A stretch of 64,000 nucleotides of DNA from contig CAUWAG010000010.1 of NCBI GenBank assembly GCA_963556695.1, forward strand, positions 4,092,001 to 4,156,000, read 5' to 3'. Position 1 is the first letter of the stretch, and every line of letters begins with the position of its first letter. Shown piece by piece: positions 1-13,490 of the stretch. Below the pieces are notes generated by a model. It had not been told where the DNA came from and searched no databases. It saw only the letters and a list, made by a program, of their open reading frames with translations. This DNA comes from Anthostomella pinea (taxonomy: Eukaryota; Ascomycota; Sordariomycetes; Xylariales; Xylariaceae). The position numbers and the translations under genes are program-made.

Positions 1-3000
1 GGGAATGCGAATGTCTTGTGTTTTGGGCGAGCTGAACATGAGAGGATTGGAAGGTGTCTGCGCCGAAGAGCGGCGCTTGACCGTGACGGCGCATTCTGCT
101 CCCAATTCCGTATCTCTTGTAGAGAGGTCGCATCGCGCAAGGCCTCGAATGTGTAATCAGTGACAAGTACCAGCCCCCGCGCAAGCAAGCAGCGCATACG
201 GTAGTCCAAACGAAGTTCTCTTGGATGCGTCGATGCGATCTGAGGTGAAGTCAAGTGGGCTAGTCAATGGCCGATCCAACCAGTGGCGCCACCACTTGTG
301 TGCGCCAGATGGTCAGAGCAGGGATTCGGCACGCAGAGGTGTGCCTGACAAAATGGTACGGTAGGGTACGTGAGGTGGTACATGATAACCATGCGAAGTG
401 TGAGGGTGTGTCTGTCTGTCAATCTGCCCGGCACCTTGCCGGCTTCGTCTTCTTCTACCTAGAGACGATCATAGTGTGTGATTGGGCTGCGCAAGGCAAG
501 TCGCATCCAGAACCCGTGATTCACAGGATGATGATAACGATCGCGCGTCCATGGCCAAACATCCAGTTCCGAGGGCCTTGATGGCCCGTCAGACGGTGCC
601 GTCAGCTGTCATGTCATCCGTCACCTTGGACAACCATCGCAAAGCTAATTAGGGATAAGAGACCCGGCCCCATGCGTGTTTTGTGTCTCACTGTTTCGGC
701 ATGGCCACAACGGCCTCGGCGATGGCGAATTCAGGACAGACAGAATGAGGCCATTGAGTCCAGGCCAGTGACACCCTTTCCTGGAAGCTGGAGGTACATA
801 AAGATAGGGTCGGACGAGCGCACAGATACTGTCTCCTTTGGTCTCCGCTAGAGGCGCAAAAAGACAGATCAAAGGTGTCTGGGCCTCGCAAGGTGGCCGC
901 GATCGAGAAACCGGCGGAAACTCTCAGTCCACGCAAGGGCAAAAGACATTGGGGATGGAATGGAGAAGACGGTTGTATGCGCTGGCGAGAGTTTCATCAA
1001 CCCACTTGGATCTATGTTGGATCGAATCAGACCCCGGCAATGCCTGCTTCTGACAGCCCAGAGAGGCAGAGACCCCATCCTTCCGGCCACAAACTGAGCA
1101 GTGGGAGGAGCATAGCTGCTCTTGCGCAGCCAAGCGCAAGCTATCCTTGGTCACATTGGTCACACACCTCTGCAAGCATGCAACTACTTGTCTCCCCGTG
1201 CGCTAGGTTTGCTGGAGTGGCCTGAGTGGATGGGCAGCAGGCATTTGTGTAAACATTGACGGGCTGGTGTCTCCGTCCGTCTCGTCTCGTCAAGTCAATG
1301 CCAAAACAAACAAACCCAGGGGCGACTAATCGAGGTCGCGACCGCCTGCTAGTTTCATACAGATGTCTTGTATTTCAATCGAAGGTCTCTGGGTTATTGG
1401 AGGTATTCCTCGCGGCAATTCAGAGCGTTCTCAGGACGCCAATGGAGAGCCCAGTCCATTCATTATCTTGACCGCCAGGTCGAAACGTGGAATCGCAACT
1501 GTCCAATAGGAACCTCACCTAGCACCTGCGTAATCCTGTTGCATCCTGTCTCTCGTGGCGCACCGCACGTATTATCTAAGGTTAGTGTCTTCGGTATGCG
1601 GCCTGTTGCCAGCCATCGCAGAAAGCTGATGCGCGATGGCACGATTTCCTGATGATGAGAGTTTTGGTTGAGATTCTGCGATCCGTGCAGAAAAAGCGCC
1701 ATAGAGCCCTGACGATCGACGTCCGGGTTCGTCATATGTGTCAGCGACTTTCGGCAAGCCGCAACTGGCAAGGAGGAGGATGTAATCTGGATTTCTTGTC
1801 CCCGAGGGGCTTGCACGACACTCGCGCTCGCAATGTCTTATTATCATCCGTTTTCACGAATTGTTCCTTGACACACAAGGTTCCTCGGCCTTGCTGCCAT
1901 CATTGTACATCGAGAACGTATCTTACTTTTGTTACCTCAGCCAGTAGTCAAATGGCGACTCGACTGCGGCTTCGAACGCCGGTCCCATGCTGCGGCGACA
2001 GTGGTTTGAGGGAGACGGCAATGCATGATGCGCCAGGTGCGGTATCGCGTCGCATGGCACATTGCCGAGGGAAGATAGCCTGTCCCTTTGTGAACTCGAG
2101 TGTCGCGATCAAGATGCACAGTCGTGACAGGGAGGACAATTGGTATTAGATAGGATACGTATCGGTATACTGCAGTCAATGTGCTGTCTGATGAGAGGTT
2201 TGGTCAGCGAAGCTTCCAGCTGTTGCGCACTGGAGCCACTGAAGAGCGGAGAGGGGTCCGCGGGCCACAATGATTACGGGCCTGTGCGGGCTCCTCTCAG
2301 GTCGCTCGCAGCGAAAGTATCCGCTCCGGCGAACCCGTCGCAGTTCCATCTTGTGCGCAGGAAATGGCAGTGACATCACTCAAAATATCGAAGCCGTATG
2401 TATACTCAGCAGCGCCGCCACATGTTTCCATGCCTGCGCGCAAAGACGAGCGTACGTCGACGTTGCGCGCTCGGTTTTCGAGATGTAGGTGCTTCAGGTG
2501 GAAGAACCGGATCGGCCGCAACTGGCTGGCACAGGCGGCCACTGGCCATGTAGCCCTAGCTGGCCACCACCGCCAGCGCGGTCGCTGGTCACATCATGGC
2601 CAACCATTAGAGGTCGCGACGCCTGCATGGTGTTTATAGCTGTCGCGTAGCTGCAAGGAACACGTCCGACCCCTTCAGGGATCGCGCCGGCCAGTCGAAG
2701 GTCAAGTTGTGACGAAGTCTTGTCGTCAAGAGGTGATGGCATGGGAAAGCCGGCGGGTCACGTGGTTCCGGGTATTGTTCGCGATTCCCCTCTCAAGCCA
2801 GGCGCGGGTTGCGCCATGATTCCGGGGCAGATATCCAATGCTGGCTGGCAGTATGGTAGCCTTTCGCCGGATAATAAAATTCATTCGTAGAGAAAATGGG
2901 AGTCTACTGAATGCAAATGCCCGTATATAGCTCATGTTAACTTGATGTTGGCTGATTCCTCGAGAATTTTGTCTTTTGCGTCGTTGAGGAGAGACGCGAC

Positions 3001-4229
3001 TGTTCATTGGGGTCTACGTCATTATAGGTAGTGAATGATCCAAATGCCGTAGATGAGGTGGCTTGGACGATGAGGCTGAGGCTAAGGCTGCTGACTCACC
3101 AGGTCTCCACCTTGTGTACATTCACCCACTCAGAGACTCAGATTCGGCTCTGAGTGGGTCAGCCGGATCATTCAGGCACCGATTTCCAATGCATGAATTA
3201 GGACCTTGCCCAAGTGGGGCATTCCAGCTGGCCGGGCAACGGCCAGCAACCACGACAGGCATCCGGCCTCAATTCATCGCTGGCAACCTCCTGGGCATTG
3301 TTTGTTTCCCTCTCCACATACCCAGTACGGCACGGACCACAATTAGACAGTACGTACCGTCAAGCTTGCGCAAGCTGCGAGCCCCAGCCGGTGGTCTGGA
3401 CAAGTGGACGTCAACAAACCTTATGTGCATTTTTGGAGAGCCAGCACCACAGCAACTCCCGCGGCCAACTTTCCTCGAGGCAAAGTTTGTTGTCTTGGTG
3501 TTGCACGCCTCGTCCATTCATCCTTTGCATTCTGCAGCGTCTGCAGCATTGTCTCCTCCCTCGCGATCACTGACTGAGGCTGCGACTTCTCTGAATCATT
3601 TCATCAGACTCAGACTCATCACGCAGGCATTGAACCTCAACTGCCTCAGCGTGCCGCGTGCCTGGTACCTCACTAAAAAGCGCCCCGGTCCTCCAGTAGC
3701 AGCAAGACCTTGGGACCCCTAAACTTTGAAGGCTCAATTTGCGCAGCTACCTCAGGTACGTATCTCCGAATGGATCCTCGTCATTTCCCGAATGGGCCAT
3801 GGATGTTTGATTGGGTACCTCGCGCACCTTCACGTTTACCTCCTACTGACACTTTTCCTTCACTTCCAGGGCAACACCCAGGACAGTGAACACCCTTTCT
3901 CGGGAGCAACCTCGCAAGTGTTGTTCACCACCTCCATCCATTTCAACACCACACAAATCTGCATCTGCATCTGTTGGGTCTGGTCTGCAGAGTCTCGTCT
4001 GCCCATCCCGCAGTACTTTTCTCCTGCATGCCTTTTTGGACGCGACGACGCCCAGCCGGTGTTGAGTATCGCCACTGACTTCTCACCTTATTGTCCATTC
4101 TTCCCTTCTTCCCTTACTCTGCCTGCAGCGGTCCTCGACCGAAGCTCTGAAGCTCTGAACCACCGCGTCGCGTCACCCGCAGCGTACGAAAGCATCCCTA
4201 CGGAACTGCCAAGGAGCACTGATTTCAAC
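1..4229. other. Upstream spacer, no supported gene
   Basis: No reading frame here looks like a protein: the longer open frames lack recognisable domains, plausible introns and coding-like composition. The last kilobase (about 3.3-4.2 kb) is rich in C/T runs on the plus strand, as is common in fungal promoters and 5' leaders, and probably serves the cyclin gene that starts at 4230. No tRNA or other RNA gene was seen. Confidence 0.5.
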
Positions 4230-6895
4230 ATGGACGCCAGAGTAAGTCTCCCTTCAGTTCAATCTACCAACACTCACTCTGCTATGACCTCCACTCGTCC
4301 GGCTCTCCCAATGTTTGTTTTGGCTACCTAAGGTAATGCCCGAGCTACAGCTACAGGGTCCAACCCACTAGAGCTTCACCTGCCATTTACTGTGATTCTC
4401 GTCACCTCACCTCACCTCAACTTCTTCAACTTCATTTCACTCTCCTTCTGCCTTCCCTCCTTCTGCCTTCCCTCCTTCTGCCTTCCCCCCTACTGCCTGC
4501 CATTCACCTACCAGCGCAAGGCTAACCACGACTGCGCACAATAGCCCTCCCGTCCCGCATGCCCTCTTCCCGGCCTGGGTAACGAGAACCGCGTTCTTCC
4601 TGCGCCCAAAGCCATTCACCAACGCCACAAGTCGACCGGAACCCTGGTCAACATGTCGACGACAGGTGGCCTCAACGTCGCAGCGAAGCGCACCGCGCTT
4701 GGTGACCGCAATGGTGTCCCGAAACCTTCGGCCGGAACTACTCAGAATGGTCCGCACCCGACCACCAAGAACAATGGTACTTCTTCCACAATGACCATCG
4801 TCAAGGCACAGGAAAGCCAAAGCCAGGCCCCATCATTCCTGCGGCCAGCGCAACGTCCTCTTTCCAAGACGGTTGCTCCTTCCGCCTCAATGAGCCAACT
4901 CAGATCCTACCCCGACGGAACACAATCCTCCCAGTACAACGTCCGCAGAGACAGCGCGTCGAGCAAGTACGTCTACAACGACAGTCACCCTGTGAAGGTC
5001 CAGGAGCATTTCTTCGCCTGCGAACCGAAGCAGAGAGAGGCCTTCACGGCAACAGCGAACGGGTACAGTGACGTTCAAGCTTGGCAACCCGCAAATGACC
5101 AGAAGCGGGTGGATCTTGCGAAGCCGGCTGAGGCGCAGAATACCTACAGACACCTCAATCCTGTACTTGCGGCTTGGGCAATGACGCGCGACAGTCTAAA
5201 CAATGAACAGTCGCACCAACCCCCGTCCACCAATCAACAATATCACGAGGATTGCAAGTCCGAAATAGAGGAGCCTGAGGAGGACTCGGGCCCAGAGACG
5301 TGGACGCCTGACGATCCGGAGCAACGTGCTGCCTATCGTCGTGCTCAAGAATACCTTGATCACAAGCCAACACACGCCTTCACCCGTCCAAAACTCCCCG
5401 AGATCATTGAGCAGAGCCATCCTCCTAGCTCCTACCACGCCGAGGACGACGGCAACGACCTTCCTTACCTAGACGCCGTTGAGGAGATCGTTGAAGAGAT
5501 GCCACACAAGGAAATCCAGTATCCCGTATGGGGACCGAATGAGGGCCCATTGATCCCCGTCGCGTCCCTGCCTGATCCGCCAGTTCACGCGGCAAAGACC
5601 ACCACAAAGGTCGACGTCAAGATGGCTGGTCCTCAACCTAGTCACCCTGCTCCGGCTGTGGTTGACGAGCACCCCGAGCTATCTGACTACGATGACGACG
5701 ACTACTACGAAGATCCGGGAGTAATGACAGACCACTCGCTGCGATTCCGTGGCGAAAACACGACAGGCGGTGCTACGACCGTCATGTTTCCGAAATTCAA
5801 GGCTCAGGACGAGATCGAGATCGAGACAGCCAAAGAGATCGTGGAGAGCAAGCGTACCGATGAAGAGGTACAGGAAGATGCCTGGGATGTCAGCATGGTT
5901 GCCGAGTATGGTGACGAGATTTTTCAGTACATGAAGGAACTCGAGGTAAGGGCCCCCGAGGCGGCCCAAACGAGTCATGAGGAACGATACTAACATGGTT
6001 GACAGATGAACCTCCTACCGAACGCCCACTACATGGATATCCAGACCGAGATTCAGTGGTCGATGCGATCCGTCCTCATGGACTGGGTTGTTCAAGTGCA
6101 TACCCGCTTCGGACTTCTACCTGAGACGTTATTCCTGACCGTCAACTTCATCGACCGATTTCTCTCGTACAAGATCGTCTCGCTTGGAAAGCTGCAGCTC
6201 GTTGGCGCCACGGCTATCTTTGTCGCGGCAAAGTACGAAGAGATCAACTGTCCCTCGGTGCAAGAGATCATCTATATGGTAGATGGCGGCTACACCGTCG
6301 ATGAGATTCTCAAGGCTGAGCGCTTCATGCTCACCATGCTCAACTTCGAGCTTGGCTGGCCCGGCCCGATGAGCTTCCTGAGGCGCATCAGCAAGGCAGA
6401 CGACTATGACCTGGAGGCTCGGACTGTTGCCAAGTACTTCATTGAGATGACGATCATGGACGAGCGCTTCGTTCCGAGTCCCCCGAGCTACGTCGCCGCC
6501 GGATCTCACTGCCTGTCTCGTCTGGTCTTGGGCAAGGGTGACTGGGTAAGACTCCCTCTACTGACGCGACCGTCTACATTGCTAATTTCGAACTCCAGAC
6601 TCCTGAGCATGTCTATTACTCAGGTTACACCTTCAACCAGCTGAAGCCCTTGGTTGCCATGATGCTGGACTGCTGCCGTATTGCACGCAAGCATCATGGT
6701 GCCATCTTCGAGAAATACTCCGACAAGCGATACAAGCGAGCCTCCGCTTACGTCGAAACACAGTTGGCAAAGGGCTTCAGCCTAAACTTTGCTCATCCTG
6801 TCGCGTACAATATCCCCGTCGACTGGTTCAAGCCCGCGCAGCAACCGTACTCTGCGCCCCAGGGTCTGAAGATGCCTATCCCCATCCAGGGCTAA
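4230..6895 (+). CDS. G2/mitotic-specific B-type cyclin
   Basis: Regulatory subunit of the mitotic CDK (Cdk1) complex. Exons: 4230-4241, 4545-5945, 6006-6545, 6599-6895, all phase 0, giving 749 aa. The first exon encodes only MDAR and is followed by a 303-bp intron (GTAAGT...ATAG). It is inferred because the reading frame is open without a Met from 4545 to the internal ATG at 4653, and residues before that Met (GNENRVLP, HKSTGTLVN) resemble fungal cyclin B N-termini. Intron 2 has a perfect ACTAAC branch point at 5989. A destruction-box core RTAL lies near residue 53. The middle is acidic and disordered. The cyclin box starts near residue 491 (MRSVLMDWVVQVHTRFGL), followed by the C-terminal cyclin fold. 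The protein is longer than the ~480-650 aa usual in fungi because of the acidic linker. The family assignment is secure; the exon 1 model is inference. Confidence 0.93.
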
Positions 6896-9800
6896 GAATC
6901 CAGGGCTAAGACATCGATGTCAGCCGTCGACGGGTCTCGTACGGCCGCATCGCGTACGAAACATCGCAGGTATCAACCGCAGTCGAACCTGGGATGTTCG
7001 GACCTGGTTTAAATACCCGCTCCAATTGGCACAAATCACCCTATGCCACCACATCCGCTCCGCGCAAACTTTGGGGATTGACTGGTCTTCTTGCCGTCCT
7101 GCGGGAGCTGATCCCGTTTCCGTCTCCACCCTTCCAGCACGGCTAATATTCCACACACCACTTAATTCAGCATTGATGCACCATTGACGAAGCTACACGA
7201 GGCTTACGAGACACGACACACTTCCCATTTGCGATACCTTTCCTTCGCCAACAGCGTGGAACTCTTTCTCAAGGCGTTCCGGCGGAGCTCGCCACATAAG
7301 AGACTGGCACTTGCATTGCAATCAGGTTTAAGCATGGACTCAGGCGTAGGGCCCAGGGTTGGGCGGCAAAGAAGGCTTGGCGAAATCGATGCTTTTTACG
7401 AACGGCGTGCTAGCAATAGGAGATTCTCGTGATCTAAACGATGCTGGCATGCCCCCATGAAAGGGACATATGCTTATGTCCTGTTGTTTAAGTATATAAT
7501 TTTGCTTTGGGAAAAGCCAGAGACGCGAGATGCGTATTTCGTTTGTTCAGTTATCTCGGTCTTGTGAAAGCAGATCAGCAGGTAAAGCTTAGACAATAAA
7601 CTTTCTTGCGAAACCACGAAACGGTCTTCCCTTGGTGATGTGGCTGTGTCTGCTTCAAATACAGATTGCCTCCTGTCATATGTTGGTATTGATTGCCATG
7701 CACCGTAGATCAGTCCGACCATTCTGACTGCCATGAAGGTAAGTAAGTAGGGTTATCCCCATCAAAACGACATTTACTTGCCATCTAGCTAACAACCTAT
7801 AGCTATTACCGGGAACTACACAGAGCGCCGGCCGTCGTACCGCCAAACCGACATGGTCTACGTGAACCTACCGAGTGCTGCGCATAGGTAATATACGCCG
7901 TCCGGGAGCCGCACCACGCCTCCACCTCAGGGTGCTAGGCGAGGTTATGCCTTTTATCCTACGCTATTTACTATCACTGTGGATTGAGGTCCGAGGCTCG
8001 TCAACGACTGAGTCTACTCCAGCATTGAGGTTTGTGCCCCTTCGAGAGATGGCGTCCCTCTAGAGGGTCTATCTACTCCAGTAGAAACGTATAGCAGCGA
8101 AGGATTCTCAGCTCCAGCCCCCTTGCTTCCGACCATCGTCCCGGCTGCCACGGCTGGACGTTGAAGTTGGAAAACAGGAATTTACGAGAGCGTGGGCACA
8201 CGATGCCCTTCGGGAATCTTGCATTCTACGAGGGGGGCTGAGGTAAGGCACGTACGGAGGTGCGGAGGGAGGCACCTCGCGTCTTCATAATCGTGACTCG
8301 TCGCACTCGTGGTGGTTATGACTTTCTTGGATGGATGGAGTCGCTAAGCCGCTACCAAAGTTCGCCCGATGCGGCTATGCGGTTGTGTCCCCCGAAGGAC
8401 CCCTGAGTTGAGGGAACTCTTGCTTGGATAGAGGACGGTATCGTCATGGTGGCGGTGGTGGTGGCGCCATTTGAATAATCGACACGACTGGATATTTAGT
8501 CCCTTCTACACCTAGCGGTGCTACCCTTTATCATGCCTGGTCCAGGATTTGCGTCAACCAATACACACGCATGCCTCCACAAAGAGAGCAATCTCTACCT
8601 TCAGGAACCAGAGATATGGTTGCAAGACGAGGACGGGCTGAACGAACGGCAGAAGATGCCAACACACCATCATGGGTGCATCACCCAGGGTACACAAGGA
8701 GATCTCCCAGCTTCGTCTTTGGCCGGACCATCAAGATTTTGTCACATGACGCCTCAATGCTGACCTGGAACTTCGAGGATATCTCAGTCGATGCGGTTTG
8801 TCCTTGAGTAAAGCCAGCACCGGCTGAGTCCAATTCGAGGTCCTGACTTGCGTCGCCGCAATGGTGCGTTTTCGCATTGCGGCTTCTCGGACTCCAGCTG
8901 TCGATACAGCCCTGCAAACCTCTATAGCTACTCGTCTGAGATGTCCATCCGGATATTAAAATGGAGTATAGGCGCTCTAGTGAGTTTGCTCGTTTGGCAT
9001 AGCCTGGTGTTCGCTCGAGCAGTGGTCGCGCGTTGATATGTCAAGATCCTACACTTTCCATACCACCTCCGAGGTCTAGATATATTCAGGTAGATGGATG
9101 TAAAGGGCAGACCTTGGGGCGCTCGATTATGGTATCTCATCACGTTCCCCCAGCCGTTGGGCCTTGAAAATGCGCGGCTTCCAGTATTCGCCCCTTTTTA
9201 CTCAGGGCTTTCAAGTCCGTCGCATCTTGGGCATGGATTGATGGTGTTTTACTCCGATTTATCTCAAGCGGACGTAATTGTCTGGCTACCGCATCTAAAT
9301 GATTTACACCATAAGTCTACATACTGAAATCCAACACCACTGACGCTGGGGCCAGCAGGGCACGTATCCCGTGCACATTAATATGACATCCCTCGCCTTG
9401 GACATTAGTGGACACTTCCAAGGCCCTCCAGAACCCACGCTCTTCCAATTCGCCCAATATCCACCGCTCTTATCCGCTGTGTCGCTGTTACCACCTGAGC
9501 TTGTGTAGCCATTGCTGTGGCATGTGACACGTCCACATGTGAAGTATAGATGTCTGGTGCAAGCAAGATAGAGTTGCCCAGCCGCTTTGATGCCAGCCGC
9601 GAGGGGTCCGGCATACATGGATGTCAGCAGAGCAACTTGGTGTTGCCTACCTCCAGTCTATCTCCCACATCAGCCAAGTGCGCAGTCATTCCCTGAAAGT
9701 ACCCTCAATTAATCAAATCAGATGCTTCTGCTATGTGGCATCACCCGTCCAGGCGTCCCATTGTCATCTAGTTGTGCATAACATCCACCGAGAAGAGCCG

Positions 9801-10689
9801 AGGGTGACATTACCCGGAAGCAGCCGGATGCACCCGCCAAGTCCGGAACGTGTTGACAGACTTCACGGGTATTCGAGCCATTGTCCGGAACTCCCCATCT
9901 TCTCGAAACCAGTTGTCCTTTCTATAACAACTGAAGTGGTCACTGTGCTTTCAGGTGTATGCTTGCACACTCATGTCCCGTCCTTGTCGAACATGGTCCT
10001 CGCCCCAAGACACAGTTTCTGGACCGCAACAGCCACAACGAACCGCAGGAACGTTTCAAGACGCACTCTGCTCCAAGATGCCGGTCTAACCTTTCGACAC
10101 TGAGCATTATTCGTCTCTGTGTCTACTTCCCTGGACCGTCACCCATCGGACTAGCAAGTGCTTTCAGGTGGCAATGCCAGGTCTGAACGAAGCAGTTCCG
10201 CCACTGTCGGTGTTATGGCCACCACGGAAGCCACTTGGCAACCTGACTCGTGACATCTGATACAACAGGTCCCTGCGACTCTGAGTCCCGAGTTGATATC
10301 GACAGCCATATCTCTCGTTCATCTTGTCAAATTGCGCCAGTCCGCTCTCCCACTTCTGGTCAGCGCTTGGACTCTGGACTGAACTCTGGAGAACTGGGGA
10401 ACGGTCTGGGGATGATCGTCAGGAACCGGGAAGTCAGACGCGGGGTGATCCGCGACCCGAGCAGATGGATCCCTCCTTTTGATGGTTCGATCGCCACGCT
10501 AGCCCTCTAGCGTCTAGCGTCTTCGCTTGCGATGAGCGATAAGGATGGCCCCGGTGGTCGGAGGTCGGATAAACGATGAAGCAGAAAACCGCGCAATGCC
10601 GCCCGCTGGCGCCCCCCGGGCTCAGGCACGGCCATCTCATTGGATGCATCCATCATCCCGCCCAGCTGCTGCTCTCCCTTGGGCAGTTG
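6896..10689. other. Intergenic spacer
   Basis: This 3.8-kb stretch separates the cyclin from the mitochondrial carrier. Several open frames of 60-160 codons exist on both strands, but none shows a domain, a signal peptide or convincing exon structure. The first few hundred bases are probably the cyclin 3' UTR. No RNA gene was recognised. Confidence 0.45.
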
Positions 10690-11163
10690 GATCCGGTACA
10701 CGGTACAAGGTACACCCTCACCTCTCACCTCTCACCTGCGCAAAATTTGGCCGATTCTTGCAAAGCTGAAGGAAGCTCACTGCCTTCCAAGTTGTCGACA
10801 AAGTGTCTTCTTGGCCTTTCCTCTCTCTCACACCCTCAATCAGCATCGTCGCGAGAAGCACACGTCCTCCTCCTCTTCTGTTACCCGCTGCTTGTCTTTT
10901 CTTTCTCTCATTCCATCGTCATTATAGATCCCGGCGCTCTCCGAGTTCGTGCCATCCGCATCCACTCTTTATTCCTCGGGAGGTCCACAGTCTATCGTGA
11001 CCTTTTGCGCTCACGAGCTGTCGGTCAAGCCCTTCCGTCTGGTAGAACTGCCGCGAATCTCCCCAGTCTGCCCAGTCTGCCCTCCCCGTAGCCTTCACTC
11101 GGCACCTGCACCCTCCCTTCAACTACGCGTGTCAACGCCCGCACTTGTGATCATTGCGCGAAT
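10690..11163 (+). promoter_or_regulatory. Promoter/5' leader of the AGC carrier gene
   Basis: Pyrimidine-rich plus-strand sequence (repeated CTCTCACCT, TCCTCCTCC and TCTTTCTCTC tracts) runs up to the ATG at 11164, preceded by GCGAAT. CT-rich tracts are typical near fungal transcription starts. No clear TATA box is seen. The boundaries are approximate. Confidence 0.35.
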
Positions 11164-13405
11164 ATGTCGACCCCTGCCACTGTGAAAGAGGCCGTCAAGG
11201 AGAGCCTATTCGGCACCGACGAGCCCACCAACCTCTCGGCGTCGCATCGAGCTACCTTCACCAGCAATGCCAAGGAGGATGAGGAGACGGGCGAGCTGAG
11301 CATGGGACCAGACGAATTCATTAATGCCATTGCTCCTGCCGACGAAGACTACGTGAGCAACTATCCAGACCTTGAACGCCACCATGGCATACTTGCTGAC
11401 ATGTGCCCCCAAAACAGTCAAAGATCGATCGGAACCAGTATGGCATTCTCTTCCATGTCGCCGACCGCACCAAGACCGGCAAGGTCACGTTCGGAGACTG
11501 GGCTGCATTCATGAACCTCCTAGTGAAGTCTGATGCCGAGTACGAGATTGCCTTCCGCCTATTCGACGTCGATAGAACCGGCTCCGTTAAGTACGAGGAC
11601 TTCCGAGGATTGTATGAGCAGAACAAGGGCGAAGGCACCATACCATTCAATTGGGACTGCGACTGGGCCAAGTTGTACATCGGTGACAAGTCAAGACGAC
11701 ACACCCTCACGTACCCCGAGTTCTCGCAGATGCTACGCGGTCTCCAGGGAGAGCGGATCCGTCAAGCTTTCCAGTATCTCGACAAAGACAAGGATGGCTA
11801 TATCGAGCCGGACGAGTTTGCCAGAATCATCGAGGAGACCGCCAAGCATAAGCTGTCCGACCACCTGCTTGAGAACCTGACGACTCTATGCAACATTTCT
11901 ACCGGCAGCAAGATCTCGTACGCCAACGTCCGAGCCTTCCAGAACATGATCAAAGAGATGGATCTCGTCGAGCTCATCATACGGAAGGCCATTAGCAAGA
12001 GTTCAGATGGCAAGATTACCAGGAATGAGTTCTTGAACGAAGCAGCGAAAATCACCAGATTCTCACTGTTCACACCCATGGAAGCAGACATTCTCTTCCA
12101 CTTCGCCAGTCTCGATGAGCCCTCGGGCCGCCTCGGTCTTACTGACTTTTCCAAAGTCTTGAACCCTCTTTGGACAAACCGTGGGGTTGCAGCTGAAGAC
12201 TCGCAATCGCACCATGCGCTTGATGTGACCAAAACCGCCACCCAGAAAGGCCTGCTCAAGGTTGCAGAGTCAGCCTACGGCTTCATGCTTGGCAGCATGG
12301 CTGGTGCATTTGGTGCATTCATGGTTTATCCTATCGACCTGGTAAAAACCCGCCTGCAGAACCAACGCGGCGCTGATCCCGGCCAGCGACTCTACAAGAA
12401 CTCGATTGATTGCTTTAGAAAGGTCATCCAAAATGAGGGTTTCCGTGGTCTGTACTCCGGCGTGCTGCCCCAGTTGGTTGGTGTCGCCCCAGAGAAGGCC
12501 ATCAAGCTCACCGTGAACGACCTTGTCCGTGGCACCTTTACCGATAAGGAGACTGGACATATCCAGACGCGTTACGAGATCCTGGCTGGTGGCACAGCTG
12601 GAATGTGTCAAGTCGTAAGTCAAGACAACTAACTCGTCACCTCAAAACCCGTGCATATTTGCTGACTATCGTCTCCTAGGTATTCACGAACCCGCTTGAA
12701 ATCGTCAAGATCCGTCTTCAAGTACAAGGTGAAGTTGCGAAGTCCGCTGAGGGTGCAAAGAAGCGCTCCGCAATGTGGATTGTTAAGAATTTGGGCCTTG
12801 CGGGCCTCTATAAAGGTGCATCAGCTTGTCTGCTCCGCGACGTGCCATTTTCTATGATCTACTTCCCAACTTACAGTCACCTGAAGAAGGACATGTTCGG
12901 AGAGTCCCCTACCAAGAAGCTGGGCGTTCTACAATTGCTCACGGCTGGAGCTATCGCCGGTATGCCAGCTGCTTACTTGACCACGCCTTGTGATGTCATC
13001 AAGACCCGGCTGCAGGTTGAAGCTCGTAAGGGAGAATCCAGCTACACCGGTGTACGACATGCGGCTACTACCATCATGAAGGAAGAAGGCTTCAAGGCTT
13101 TCTTCAAGGGTGGGCCTGCCCGTATCATGCGATCTTCACCGCAATTCGGCTTCACTCTTGCTGCATACGAAGTCCTGCAGAGCGTCCTACCTTTCCCCGG
13201 AAAGCAGAAGTCTGAACAGGTTCACACTGGCGTTGCCGATGTCGTCGACACCATCAAGGAGAAAGACGTCGCATCCCCGCATGCTCGCAGCCGAAACGCC
13301 CTCAAGATCATCCTGGATATCGATGAGAACTTTGGTCGAATCAAGGTTCCGGACCAGAAGAGCTGGAATGCTCTGCCCAAGCTCCTTGTTGGCTCAAAAC
13401 CCTAA
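11164..13405 (+). CDS. AGC1: Calcium-binding mitochondrial aspartate/glutamate carrier (aralar/Agc1 type)
   Basis: Inner-membrane exchanger of matrix aspartate for cytosolic glutamate plus a proton, part of the malate-aspartate shuttle. Exons: 11164-11352, 11418-12614, 12680-13405, all phase 0, 703 aa, the usual length for aralar/citrin. The N-terminal half carries EF-hand units: [14 protein letters not shown] near residue 115 and a canonical loop [12 protein letters not shown] near residue 186. The C-terminal half has three mitochondrial carrier repeats, each with the P-x-[DE]-x-x-[KR] signature: [11 protein letters not shown] (about residue 366), [11 protein letters not shown] at the start of exon 3, and [12 protein letters not shown] hydrophilic tail of about 60 aa follows the last repeat. 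Calcium control through the EF-hands is known for the family. The fungal form with EF-hands differs from the shorter yeast Agc1 carrier domain arrangement. Confidence 0.95.
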
Positions 13406-13446
13406 TTCACCTTTACGACTCTTTCTTCCACAACCTTTCTTCCATC

Positions 13447-13490
13447 TCTAGAGTCTAGAATCTAGAGTCTAGAGGCTAGAGGCTAGAGAG
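13447..13490. repeat. Tandem CTAGA-rich repeat in the 3' flank of the carrier gene
   Basis: About five imperfect copies of an 8-9 bp unit (TCTAGAGTC, TCTAGAATC, TCTAGAGGC) stand just 40 bp after the carrier stop codon. The unit is nearly self-complementary, so the transcript could fold. It may be a 3' UTR processing element or simple repeat expansion. Confidence 0.6.

Noticed and set aside
3063..4331. Two long plus-strand open frames (219 and 201 codons) before the cyclin gene
   Set aside because: Composition follows the CT-rich leader, no domain, and the second overlaps the cyclin first exon in another frame; judged non-coding.
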